A stretch of DNA of 64,000 bases from Bradyrhizobium sp. BR13661. Lineage in GTDB: Bacteria > Pseudomonadota > Alphaproteobacteria > Rhizobiales > Xanthobacteraceae. Location of the stretch: NCBI RefSeq assembly GCF_029892425.1, contig NZ_JARXWB010000007.1:248001-312000 (forward strand). Reading direction: 5' to 3'. Positions 15,871-22,778 of the stretch are shown here, piece after piece. The notes below the pieces were generated by a model. It saw only the letters and a list, made by a program, of their open reading frames with translations. It had not been told where the DNA came from and did no database searches. Numbering within the stretch: position 1 is the stretch's first letter; the number at the start of each line of letters is the position of its first letter. Both the position numbers and the translations under genes were made by a program.

Positions 15871-16326
15871 CTACGCCGCGATCCGTTGCTCTGCGGATGC
15901 GGTCAGATATTTCAGCACTTCGGCATGCTCGAGATCAGGCACCGCGATCGCGGTGTGGCTGTAGCTCGCATGCGTGCGTGATTTGGCTAGCCCGTCCAGG
16001 ATCTCTTTGCCCTTGATGACGTGGAGGCCCATGCCGTCTCCGGACGGGAAGATCGCCAGCACCACGTCGTAGGCTCTGATCACCGACTTGAGCGCCTCGG
16101 CCTTGTCTTCGGCGACATCGACAAAGACGCGGACATCGGCTGCGAGTTCGCGCAGCTCGTCAAAATTCAGCACTGTGGGGTACTCCAACGCAACAAGACT
16201 GGATGCAGAGTGGCGGCGTTGGGTTACCAGAGTCTGAACAACATCGATCGTATCGAAAGTTTCACGACGGAGGTGACACCTGATGTGGACAACTCCGCGC
16301 AGCTCGGCAGCAGGGTCAGGAAACAT
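15871..16326 (-). CDS. Hypothetical protein, about 151 aa
   Basis: ATG 16326 is chosen over 16368 because the extra 14 residues are low complexity and come from a repeated ACCCAACTTG-like stretch. The protein alternates strands and helices ('NFDELRELAADVRVFVDVAED' or similar, then 'KSVIRAYDVVLAIFPSGDGM'), suggesting a small alpha/beta fold. I recognise no motif. It stands alone, divergent from the HU gene. Confidence 0.5.
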   Translation of the reverse strand: MFPDPAAELRGVVHIRCHLRRETFDTIDVVQTLVTQRRHSASSLVALEYPTVLNFDELRELAADVRVFVDVAEDKAEALKSVIRAYDVVLAIFPSGDGMGLHVIKGKEILDGLAKSRTHASYSHTAIAVPDLEHAEVLKYLTASAEQRIAA

Positions 16327-16523
16327 GACGGAACCCAACTCGAACTGCTGAACCCAAGTTGAACCCAAGTCGAACTGCTGCTTGCGTTTTCGGCCTCAAT
16401 GGGCTCTAAGCCCGGCTGCTTCGTGGCCGACAGGCGCGAACAGACGCAGCGCGCGTAGTTTTACCGGTTCCGGGACAAGGCTACATCGCAGCGCGGGCAC
16501 CCCATTCAGAGGACAATCCAGAC

Positions 16524-16820
16524 ATGGCGAAGATGACCAAGGCTCAATTGATCGATGCGATCGCCGAAGGCACGCAGCTTGCGAAGAACGACGTGAAGTC
16601 GGTCATCGAGTACATGGCGACGGTCGGCTACAAGGAGCTCAACGAGGCCGGTGAGTTCGTCATTCCCGGCTTTGTGAAGATGTCGGTGGTCAACAAGCCG
16701 GCGACCGAGGCCCGCATGGGCGTCAATCCCTTCACCAAGGAGCCGATGCAGTTTGCGGCAAAGCCGGCGAGCAAGTCGGTGAAGGCTTCGCCCCTGAAGG
16801 TTGCGAAGGACGCCGTCTGA
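16524..16820 (+). CDS. HU-like nucleoid DNA-binding protein
   Basis: A 98-residue protein. The helical N-terminal dimerisation half ('MTKAQLIDAIAEGTQLAKND') is followed by the beta-arm region 'GEFVIPGFVKMSVVNKPAT' and the arm tip 'ARMGVNPFTKEP', whose RxGxNPxT pattern carries the DNA-kinking proline. The protein is slightly longer than canonical HU (90 aa) through a Lys/Ala-rich C-terminal tail. HU homodimers bend and package DNA. ATG 16524 follows a purine-rich region. A strong terminator follows at 16841-16869. Confidence 0.9.
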   Translation: MAKMTKAQLIDAIAEGTQLAKNDVKSVIEYMATVGYKELNEAGEFVIPGFVKMSVVNKPATEARMGVNPFTKEPMQFAAKPASKSVKASPLKVAKDAV

Positions 16821-16840
16821 TCCGGTTCTCCAGAAAGGGG

Positions 16841-16869
16841 AAAACCCCGCCTGGGGGAAGCGGGGTTTT
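16841..16869 (+). terminator. Intrinsic terminator of the HU gene
   Basis: AAAACCCCGC (16841-16850) pairs with GCGGGGTTTT (16860-16869), leaving a 9-base loop and a closing T-run. It lies 20 bp after the HU stop and can work in both directions. Confidence 0.85.
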
Positions 16870-16917
16870 CGGATGGGGGTGAAGCCTGGGGGAAGCTTCA
16901 CTCATTAAGACGCGCCA

Positions 16918-17143
16918 GCGCTGAAAAAGTTCAGCGCGGACTTCGCCAATCGGCATCAGCTCCAAAAAGAAAAACCCCGCGCTTGCGCACGGGGCTCTCT
17001 TTGCCGGCGGCGTTGGGATTTCAGCGCCTGGCCGCCAGCCCTGCATCTAACTTAAGGTTGAAAATCCAAAAAGCAACAGCGCCGCGGTGACGGAATATGT
17101 TCGTCCATCGCGGCGCTGCCAGATAACTGGGCGCTGAAATCCC
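16918..17143. other. Structured intergenic region with nested inverted repeats
   Basis: It contains a hairpin GCGCTGAA/TTCAGCGC (16918-16925 and 16930-16937), a terminator-like stem CCCCG/CGGGG (16975-16979 and 16990-16994), an outer 14-bp perfect inverted repeat GGGATTTCAGCGCC (17015-17028) against 17130-17143, and inside it a 10-bp stem CAGCGCCGCG (17077-17086) against 17109-17118. The motif GCGCTGAA appears in three of these arms. No reading frame is convincing. A non-coding RNA or a repeat element is possible. Confidence 0.5.
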
Positions 17144-17268
17144 CAGCTCCCATAGGTCTGTCGCGCGCAACAAAGGTTCAACGCGACATGCACAAGAAAG
17201 AACGCGCGAGGGACTGGACTTTTTGTTCTCATTTTGTTCTAGTGAGTCATCCGCTTTGGAGGTGATTC

Positions 17269-17409
17269 ATGACCGTCGAGAAACAGCGCGAAGTGATCCG
17301 GCTCTGGAACCAGCTCAGGAAGGTGGAGGGCCCGGCCGCGGAAGAACTGCGCATCCAGATCCTCGAATGCTTTTCGGAGAAGGCGACCACTAAGCGCGCG
17401 GCTGCGTGA
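17269..17409 (+). CDS. 46-residue hypothetical protein
   Basis: ATG 17269 follows GGAGGTGATTC, a near-perfect ribosome binding site. The product (MTVEKQREVIRLWNQLRKVE, then a helix with 'GPAAEELRIQILECFSEKA') is two short charged helices. No family is recognised. The strong start signal and helical amphipathicity support a real small protein. Confidence 0.55.
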   Translation: MTVEKQREVIRLWNQLRKVEGPAAEELRIQILECFSEKATTKRAAA

Positions 17410-17914
17410 GTGTGTTTGGCGCGAGGCGATGGCCACCTGACGTCAGGTCGCCTTGCTTCATCGATCCTTAGGAAATGCTTCCCATCGATTTGCCTGATTC
17501 CGATTCGTTCTTCGAGAACGAAATGGAGTCGGATGCAGAACAGGCCGCGTGTGTTCGAAGTCCGGCCTGGCTTCTGTATCAAAACGAGTCGCTATCAAAA
17601 CGAGTGGCTATCAAAACGAGTCGCTGCGTTCTTGGCGATGCGTCGCATCATGGTGTCGTCGTTGCCGGCGCTTCAAGCGATCTCCGGCGACATTGTCTGA
17701 TCGCGCGCTCGCGGCGGTTGACCGCTCGTTTGCACGCAAACGATTTGTTAAGGCCTGTTGCGGGCTGATTTCGTCGATTCCGATTCGTTCTTCGTGAACG
17801 AAACGGAGGCGAAGCTGGAACAAATTGGGGCGGCGGACGGCAGCCTGCAGCAGATCGCCGTCTCGACGCTCCCGGCACGCCGCGCTATCGTCGTCCGTGA
17901 CGGCGGGCGCATCC
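17410..17914. repeat. Repeat-rich intergenic region
   Basis: No convincing gene. TATCAAAACGAGTSGC is repeated three times in tandem (17577-17592, 17593-17608, 17609-17624). A 33-bp element containing CGTTCTTCGAGAACG occurs at 17496-17528 and, with two changes, at 17776-17808, exactly 280 bp away. The second copy sits shortly before the GrlR-like gene. Confidence 0.65.
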
Positions 17915-18265
17915 ATGAAGAACGGGCTCTACTCCATCCACATCCACATGCTCGACGGCGTGAAGGGCCGCGACAGCGGCGTGTTGATCCTGCGCGATGG
18001 CATGCTGCTCGGCGGCGGGCCTTACTTCTGGTCACGCGGGTCCTACACGTCAGGCAACGGCACCTGGAAGGGCGAGCTCGCCACCAACCAGCATTCGCCG
18101 TTCGCCGATCCGCTGGTGAGGCCGCTGTTCGCGGGCAGCGAGGCGACCAGTGGCTTCTCCGGCACGTTCAACGAGGAGGGGGCCGAGGTCTACGGCACCG
18201 TGCTGGTCGCGGGCCATCGCAGCCTCGGCTTTCGCGCATCCCTGAAGTGGCTCGCTGACGCCTGA
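17915..18265 (+). CDS. GrlR-like regulatory protein
   Basis: A 116-residue protein beginning MKNGLYSIHIHMLDGVKGRD. The opening 'KNGLYSI', the 'GVLILRDGMLLGGGPYFWSRGSY' segment and the C-terminal 'GFRASLKWLA' match the small beta-barrel GrlR family, named after a negative regulator of type III secretion in enteropathogenic E. coli. Homologues are widespread in bacteria without that system, so a role in secretion control here is not implied. ATG 17915 is chosen because the frame upstream crosses repeated intergenic DNA. Confidence 0.75.
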   Translation: MKNGLYSIHIHMLDGVKGRDSGVLILRDGMLLGGGPYFWSRGSYTSGNGTWKGELATNQHSPFADPLVRPLFAGSEATSGFSGTFNEEGAEVYGTVLVAGHRSLGFRASLKWLADA

Positions 18266-18608
18266 ACGCGCCTCGCCGCCTGCTAACGAAAGCTTGCGCG
18301 AAAGCGGATAACCTCAACGTGCGCGAGGCGCGTGTCCGCAACGCACAACAGAGCGGCCGGCATTCTTGTCCGCGACATTGAAAACCCCGCCAGCACCGCG
18401 GAGATGCTGACGGGGTCTTCATGCTCTGCCTCACCCGGATGGCGGAGGCTCTCGCATCTGCAATCTCAATCCATCTTTCGCTCAATCCACCATCAGCGAA
18501 ATCGTTCCCGCGGGCAGCGAGATTATTTCTGCGCGGCCCGGTTCCATCAGAGGCGAACCATTGCGCGTGGCCCGCGTTGTCCCTGCGAGATGCGAAGGAG
18601 GAGAGATC
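18266..18608. other. Intergenic region with terminator
   Basis: Contains the terminator hairpin at 18383-18418, otherwise no gene signal. A purine-rich AGGAGGAGAG just before 18609 is the ribosome binding site of the next gene. Confidence 0.5.
18383..18418 (+). terminator. Intrinsic terminator
   Basis: A stem CCCCG(C)CAGCA with TGCTG(A)CGGGG and flanking A and T bases. It lies about 120 bp after the GrlR-like gene and probably ends its transcript. Confidence 0.6.
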
Positions 18609-18881
18609 ATGAAGAAGACACTCGCAGTTCTGGCGACCGTCGCAGCCGTCGGCGTGACCGCGGTTGCCGCCCCCGCGCAGGCGCGTGGTATCGGCCCGGG
18701 CCTGGCGTTTGGTCTTGCCGCCGGTGCGATCACCGCAGGCGCTATCGCTGCGTCCCATCCGTACGGTTATTACGGACCGGGCTACGGCTATTATGATGGC
18801 CCGGCCTATTATGGCCCTGGCCCCTATGCCTATTACGGTGGACCGTACTATCGACACCGCCACTACTACCGTCACTGGTAA
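18609..18881 (+). CDS. Secreted Gly/Tyr-rich protein
   Basis: A 90-residue protein with a clear signal peptide (MKKTLAVLATVAAVGVTAVA, cleavage after AQA). The mature part starts with a hydrophobic Gly/Ala segment and ends in a Gly-Tyr-Pro repeat region rich in 'YYGP', then a His/Arg/Tyr tail ('YRHRHYYRHW'). AGGAGGAGAG precedes the ATG and a strong terminator follows, so it is a single-gene unit. Such proteins are envelope-associated and common in Bradyrhizobiaceae, of unknown function. The His-rich tail could bind metal. Confidence 0.75.
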   Translation: MKKTLAVLATVAAVGVTAVAAPAQARGIGPGLAFGLAAGAITAGAIAASHPYGYYGPGYGYYDGPAYYGPGPYAYYGGPYYRHRHYYRHW

Positions 18882-18895
18882 CGGCTGTGGAATCG

Positions 18896-18926
18896 AAAAG
18901 CCCGGAGCGATGCTCCGGGCTTTTTT
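18896..18926 (+). terminator. Intrinsic terminator of the Gly/Tyr-rich protein gene
   Basis: GCCCGGAGC pairs with GCTCCGGGC around a 3-4-base loop, followed by six Ts. It lies about 20 bp after the stop. Confidence 0.9.
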
Positions 18927-18951
18927 CGTTGGCGAAGCTGGCGCGATGCGC

Positions 18952-19116
18952 TTACGGCCAGAGCGAGGGCCGTTCCACCTTGCGTGCGTTCTCGAGCGTC
19001 GCGACGAAATACTCTTCGCGCTCGCGCTTGAATCTTTCCTGCGTGGCACGGAAGGCGGCGACACGGGCGGCGATCTCGTCGCGTTCGCGAATCTTGCGTT
19101 GTTCGTCTTCGGTCAT
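18952..19116 (-). CDS. 54-residue charged helical protein
   Basis: The start chosen is ATG 19116, because the 72 residues upstream in frame do not look coding. The product (MTEDEQRKIRERDEIAARVA, then 'AFRATQERFKREREEYFVATLENARK') is one long charged helix with heptad-like spacing, so it is probably a small coiled-coil protein. Convergent with the terminator of the upstream gene. No family is recognised. Confidence 0.6.
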   Translation of the reverse strand: MTEDEQRKIRERDEIAARVAAFRATQERFKREREEYFVATLENARKVERPSLWP

Positions 19117-19387
19117 GTCAAAATCCCCACTCCACTTGAGTATGTGTGCACTCCTGAACTCAAGCACTGCCGCCGCAATCACGTTGAGTCGCGTCAACAC
19201 ATGCATTGGCGCTTCTGATTGGGGCGTCAATGGGGAGGCGGCATTGCAGGAATGTGATATGCGATGGCCGGAAAAAATTGCCGCGTGAATGCCGTCAATG
19301 ACTTGCGCGGCGGTGGATAAGAGCGTCAACAATCTTGTCGCGTGCAGATGTTGCAGTGAGCCACGAATTTGAATCGGGAGGCGGCGC

Positions 19388-20149
19388 GTGATTGCATCTG
19401 ATCTTCAGAGCGGCGTCGAGCAACTCGGCGAGATGATCGCGCGCGCCAAGATCATCGTGCCGTTCACCGGTGCCGGCATCTCGACCGAATGCGGCATTCC
19501 CGACTTCCGCTCGCCGGGCGGAATTTGGACCCGTAACCGCCCGATCCAGTTCGACGAGTTCGTTGCGAGCCAGTCAGCGCGCGATGAATCCTGGCGCCGC
19601 CGTTTTGCGATGGAGGAGGTCTTCGCCGCAGCCAGGCCCGGCCGCGGCCACCGTGCGCTGGCGTCGCTGCATCGCGCCGGAAAGATTCCGGCCGTGATCA
19701 CCCAGAACATCGACAATCTGCACCAGGCGTCGGGCTTTGCGGCCGATCGCGTGATTGAACTTCACGGAAATACCACTTACGCGCGCTGTATCGGATGTGG
19801 GCAGGTCTACCAGCTGGACTGGGTCAAGCAGCGGTTCGACAGGGACGGCGCCGCGCCCGACTGCACCGCATGCGGTGAGCCCGTGAAGTCCGCAACGATC
19901 TCGTTCGGTCAGGCGATGCCCGAGGATGAAATGCAGCGCGCCACCGAGCTGTCGCAGGCCTGCGATCTCTTCATCGCGATCGGTTCCTCGCTCGTGGTCT
20001 GGCCGGCGGCGGGTTTTCCGATGATGGCGAAGAACGCAGGTGCACGTTTGGTGATCATCAATCGCGAGCCGACCGAGCAGGACGACATCGCCGACCTCGT
20101 CATTCACCACGACATCGGCGAAACCCTCGGCCCCTTCGTCGGTAATTGA
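19388..20149 (+). CDS. cobB: Sir2-family NAD-dependent protein deacetylase
   Basis: A 253-residue protein starting at GTG 19388 behind GGGAGG. Sirtuin motifs appear in order: 'FTGAGISTECGIPDFRSPGG' for NAD binding, 'TQNIDNLHQ' in the catalytic pocket, the catalytic His in 'ELHGN', a zinc ribbon with 'CIGCG' and 'CTACG', and 'AIGSSLVVWPA' and 'VIINREPT' near the C-terminus. The enzyme removes acyl groups from lysines, using NAD and producing O-acetyl-ADP-ribose, in the cytosol. It is a stand-alone gene, and the next gene starts 200 bp later. Confidence 0.93.
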   Translation: MIASDLQSGVEQLGEMIARAKIIVPFTGAGISTECGIPDFRSPGGIWTRNRPIQFDEFVASQSARDESWRRRFAMEEVFAAARPGRGHRALASLHRAGKIPAVITQNIDNLHQASGFAADRVIELHGNTTYARCIGCGQVYQLDWVKQRFDRDGAAPDCTACGEPVKSATISFGQAMPEDEMQRATELSQACDLFIAIGSSLVVWPAAGFPMMAKNAGARLVIINREPTEQDDIADLVIHHDIGETLGPFVGN

Positions 20150-20348
20150 GGCAGCAATTTGATTCGCGCCTGTGCAAGCTGTTCATAGGTTCCGGCGAAT
20201 CTCTTTTTTGTCTATGCCTCGCAACCGGGAGTGTTATCTTTTGATTCGAAAGATTCGCGTCGCGTCGAAATGAGAACCTTCTCTTAAGGCGCGTGATTCG
20301 AGCGCCGCCAATGTGGCGGGTTGCATGACATGTGTGGGGTCCGGGGTT

Positions 20349-20981
20349 ATGGGGTCGTCGGACGGATTTGAGTCCAAGAAGCTGGGAGTTCCCGCGTCGG
20401 GTGAGCACGGCGCCGGACGCGACAGTGCGCTCAGTCCCTTCACAGGGTTAGGTGAGGGCAGCGCCAACCTCGTCGAGGTTCATGGCGTCATCAAATGGTT
20501 CGACGCCTCAAAGGGCTACGGCTTCATCGTTCCCGACAATGGATGGCCTGACGTGCTCCTGCACGTTACCGTGCTTAGGCGCGACGGCTTCCAGACCGCC
20601 TACGAAGGCGCCCGCATCGTCGTCGAGTGCATTCAGCGCGCCAAGGGCTACCAGGCCTTCCGCGTCGTCTCGATGGACGAGTCGACCGCAATCCATCCCG
20701 CGCAGATGCTGCCGCCGCGCACCCACGTCACGGTGACCGCGACCAGCGGACTCGAGCGGGCCCAGGTCAAATGGTTCAACCGGCTTCGCGGCTTCGGCTT
20801 CCTGACCTGCGGCGAGGGCACGCCCGACATCTTCGTGCACATGGAGACGCTGCGCCGCTTCGGCATGACCGAGCTGCGCCCGGGCCAGTACGTGCTGGTC
20901 CGCTTCGGGCCCGGCTCCAAGGGCATGATGGCCGCCGAGATCCATCCGGAGACCGGCTCGCCGGGGCTCCAGTCGCACTAG
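20349..20981 (+). CDS. Protein with two cold-shock domains
   Basis: 210 residues from ATG 20349; in-frame ATGs at 20313 and 20325 are alternatives. The first cold-shock domain ('GVIKWFDASKGYGFIVPDN', then 'DVLLHVTVLRRDGF') and the second ('AQVKWFNRLRGFGFLTCGEG', then 'DIFVHMETLRRFGM') each carry RNP1- and RNP2-like aromatic motifs. They are joined by a Thr/Ser/Pro linker, behind a disordered N-terminal extension. Such tandem proteins bind single-stranded RNA and DNA. The ~200-bp leader upstream contains no gene and may be a regulated 5' UTR. Confidence 0.88.
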   Translation: MGSSDGFESKKLGVPASGEHGAGRDSALSPFTGLGEGSANLVEVHGVIKWFDASKGYGFIVPDNGWPDVLLHVTVLRRDGFQTAYEGARIVVECIQRAKGYQAFRVVSMDESTAIHPAQMLPPRTHVTVTATSGLERAQVKWFNRLRGFGFLTCGEGTPDIFVHMETLRRFGMTELRPGQYVLVRFGPGSKGMMAAEIHPETGSPGLQSH

Positions 20982-21008
20982 CGGCTTCAAATTCCCGTAT
21001 TCGTGAGC

Positions 21009-21041
21009 AGAAGCGCGCGGCCCCACGGGTCGCGCGCTTCT
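21009..21041 (+). terminator. Intrinsic terminator of the cold-shock gene
   Basis: AGAAGCGCGCG (21009-21019) pairs with CGCGCGCTTCT (21031-21041), the stem continuing inward, with Ts after it. It lies about 30 bp after the stop. Confidence 0.85.
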
Positions 21042-21140
21042 GGCTTTTGTCATGATCGCCGCGTAAGGATGTCGCAGTCCCGGGCCGTCAGGCCCGGTCC
21101 TCGCCGCCAGGCACTTTGAGTGTATTCCGAGAATCCTGCC

Positions 21141-21626
21141 ATGAGCTCTGAATGTAAGGCCGTCCGGTCCATTGCCCGCGGCTGGCTTGCCGCCATCCTC
21201 GTCGTCGCTGGCTTCGCTGTCGCAAGCGTGTCCGTTCGCGCGGCCAGCGTCCAGCCGCTCGAGATCGTCACCAAGAATGGCGTTCAGGTGTTTTCGGTGG
21301 AGATGGCGACCACGGAGGACGAAAAGCAGACCGGGCTGATGTACCGCAAGGAACTGGCGGACGGCAAAGGCATGCTGTTCGACTTCAACCCCGAGCAGGA
21401 AGTCTCGATGTGGATGAAGAACACTTATGTGTCGCTCGACATGATCTTCATTCGCGCCGACGGCCGCATCCTGCGCATCGCCGAGAATACCGAACCGCTG
21501 TCGACCAAGATCATCTCGTCGAAGGGGCCCGCCCGGGCTGTCCTGGAGGTCGTGGCGGGAACAGCCCAGAAATACGGCATCCGCCCGGGTGACCGCGTTG
21601 GCCACCCCCTGTTTGGTAACAAATAG
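21141..21626 (+). CDS. DUF192-family exported protein
   Basis: 161 residues from ATG 21141; a GTG at 21120 would add seven. An N-terminal signal ('RGWLAAILVVAGFAVASVSV') is followed by the DUF192 fold: 'EMATTEDEKQTGLMYRKELA', 'GMLFDFNPEQEVSMWMKNTYVSLD', 'MIFIRADGRI' and 'GPARAVLEVVAG'. Family members are small periplasmic or secreted beta-barrel proteins of unknown role in bacteria. The 'WMKNT..LD' part is the hallmark. It ends about 95 bp before tRNA-Pro. Confidence 0.88.
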   Translation: MSSECKAVRSIARGWLAAILVVAGFAVASVSVRAASVQPLEIVTKNGVQVFSVEMATTEDEKQTGLMYRKELADGKGMLFDFNPEQEVSMWMKNTYVSLDMIFIRADGRILRIAENTEPLSTKIISSKGPARAVLEVVAGTAQKYGIRPGDRVGHPLFGNK

Positions 21627-21719
21627 GCCTTGAAGGTGCGGTCCCGGCCGCCTTTCGGGTGGCTGAACGCGCTTGCTGGCCCTCCTGGAAGCGTGTATCG
21701 ACGGGGCTCGCCGGACATT

Positions 21720-21796
21720 CGGGGTATAGCGCAGCCTGGTAGCGCGGCAGTTTTGGGTACTGCAGGTCGTTGGTTCGAATCCAGCTGCCCCGACCA
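21720..21796 (+). tRNA. tRNA-Pro (anticodon TGG)
   Basis: 77 nt with encoded CCA. The acceptor CGGGG...CCCCG, D-arm, anticodon stem GCAGT/ACTGC with loop TTTGGGT, and T-arm GGTTCGAATCC are all normal. The 3' end faces the second island, which begins at once behind it. Confidence 0.95.
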
Positions 21797-22244
21797 CAAT
21801 TACTAGCAAAACCAAAAGCTTAATAGGGTCGACAAAAATACCGTACCTTAAGAATCGTTATCTGGGTAAGGTTGGGGTAAGGAATCCAAATACATCCCGG
21901 GAAATCCCAAACGCACCCACGCCAACCACAAAAGAAAAAGCCTGGCGCGAAGGCCGAGGCGTTTTCTCCCATGGAGGTCGCCTTTCTATTTGCCAGCGCC
22001 ATCACCCTTCGGTCTGGCGTCGGTTACCTGCCTGCGGCGATGAGCATAAAAGGTTCATCTACTGCTTCTCCAAGGCATTGAAGAGACTGTATCCGATGCG
22101 CGATAAGCTGGACCCAGGCTCGGAGCGCAGCGCATAAAACGCCAGTTACGCTTTGAGATTCAGCAGTCGATAACAGGCGCAAAATGGCGGAATTCGACGG
22201 GAGCGTGGCGATCCCGGCGCAAGCGGACAGTCGGTCGTGACAGA
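21797..22244. other. Island edge behind tRNA-Pro
   Basis: AT-richer than the DNA before the tRNA. No integrase and no repeated tRNA end were noticed elsewhere in the window. The only candidate gene is the weak minus-strand frame at 22024-22248. Confidence 0.45.
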
Positions 22245-22248
22245 TCAA
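22024..22248 (-). CDS. Possible small protein behind the JAMM gene
   Basis: A 74-residue frame that would start at a TTG overlapping the stop of the JAMM peptidase gene. The segment 'SNSAILRLLSTAESQSVTGV' and the following 'LCAALRAWVQLIAHRIQSLQ' suggest two helices. There is no ATG and no ribosome binding site beyond coupling. If real, it would be a fourth member of the ubiquitin-like operon; it may equally be non-coding. Confidence 0.25.
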   Translation of the reverse strand: MICHDRLSACAGIATLPSNSAILRLLSTAESQSVTGVLCAALRAWVQLIAHRIQSLQCLGEAVDEPFMLIAAGR

Positions 22249-22778
22249 GCTGAAAAGAGCTGCAACTTAACTGCGCCGATCAAGAGCTGTTGCCAACCCC
22301 ATCTTGGTTCGAGTGTTGCGACCCAAACCGAGGGCGTCCAGCGCTCGTGATTTCCGAAGAGCACGATCATCAAGGGCCGGCGAGCGCGAGCTTCGCGTGA
22401 TTTGATGACGCGTCGGATAGAGCGCCGATCGGTCCCACTGAGGTCACCCGAACTTGCCTCGGGGTGCGAGTGCCAGTCGCCGATATAGACGTGCGAACGA
22501 CCAGATCGATGATAGAGGACGGCGATCTGGGCAGCCTCCCACTCGTGGTCGTGTTGGTAGGAATACCGTCGGTGAACCGAGTCCGGGCCGGGTCCTACGA
22601 ACTCGGTTACGACCACGGTATCAGCGTCGCTCCAGTACCCGATTAGAGCTCCGCCCGTTTCAAGCGGAAACTGCCGATCCGCCTCGGTCTTCAGCGACGA
22701 CAGGGTTCGGGTCGAAAGCCAAACCGTTACCGGCGACATGAGCATCGGGAATGAGGCGGCAAACTGTTTTTGCGCCAT
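22245..22778 (-). CDS. JAMM/JAB peptidase (CBASS Cap3-like)
   Basis: Up to 177 residues; starts at 22745 or 22739 would shorten the overlap with the upstream gene and remove 11-13 residues. The JAMM metalloprotease motif is complete: Glu40 ('LETGGALIGYW'), His103-x-His105 ('GDWHSHP'), Ser114 and Asp117 ('LSGTD'). These residues hold the catalytic Zn in isopeptidases that remove ubiquitin-like conjugates. The gene follows the E2-E1 fusion in the same operon, as Cap3 follows Cap2 in type II CBASS, where Cap3 reverses Cap2 conjugation. Here its likely job is to process or deconjugate whatever the E2-E1 protein attaches. Confidence 0.85.
   Translation of the reverse strand: MAQKQFAASFPMLMSPVTVWLSTRTLSSLKTEADRQFPLETGGALIGYWSDADTVVVTEFVGPGPDSVHRRYSYQHDHEWEAAQIAVLYHRSGRSHVYIGDWHSHPEASSGDLSGTDRRSIRRVIKSREARARRPLMIVLFGNHERWTPSVWVATLEPRWGWQQLLIGAVKLQLFSA

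Noticed and set aside
20508..21815. A 435-residue open frame on the minus strand across the cold-shock, DUF192 and tRNA-Pro genes
   Set aside because: It is antisense to two well-recognised genes and a tRNA, and shows no domain. High GC makes long antisense frames common.
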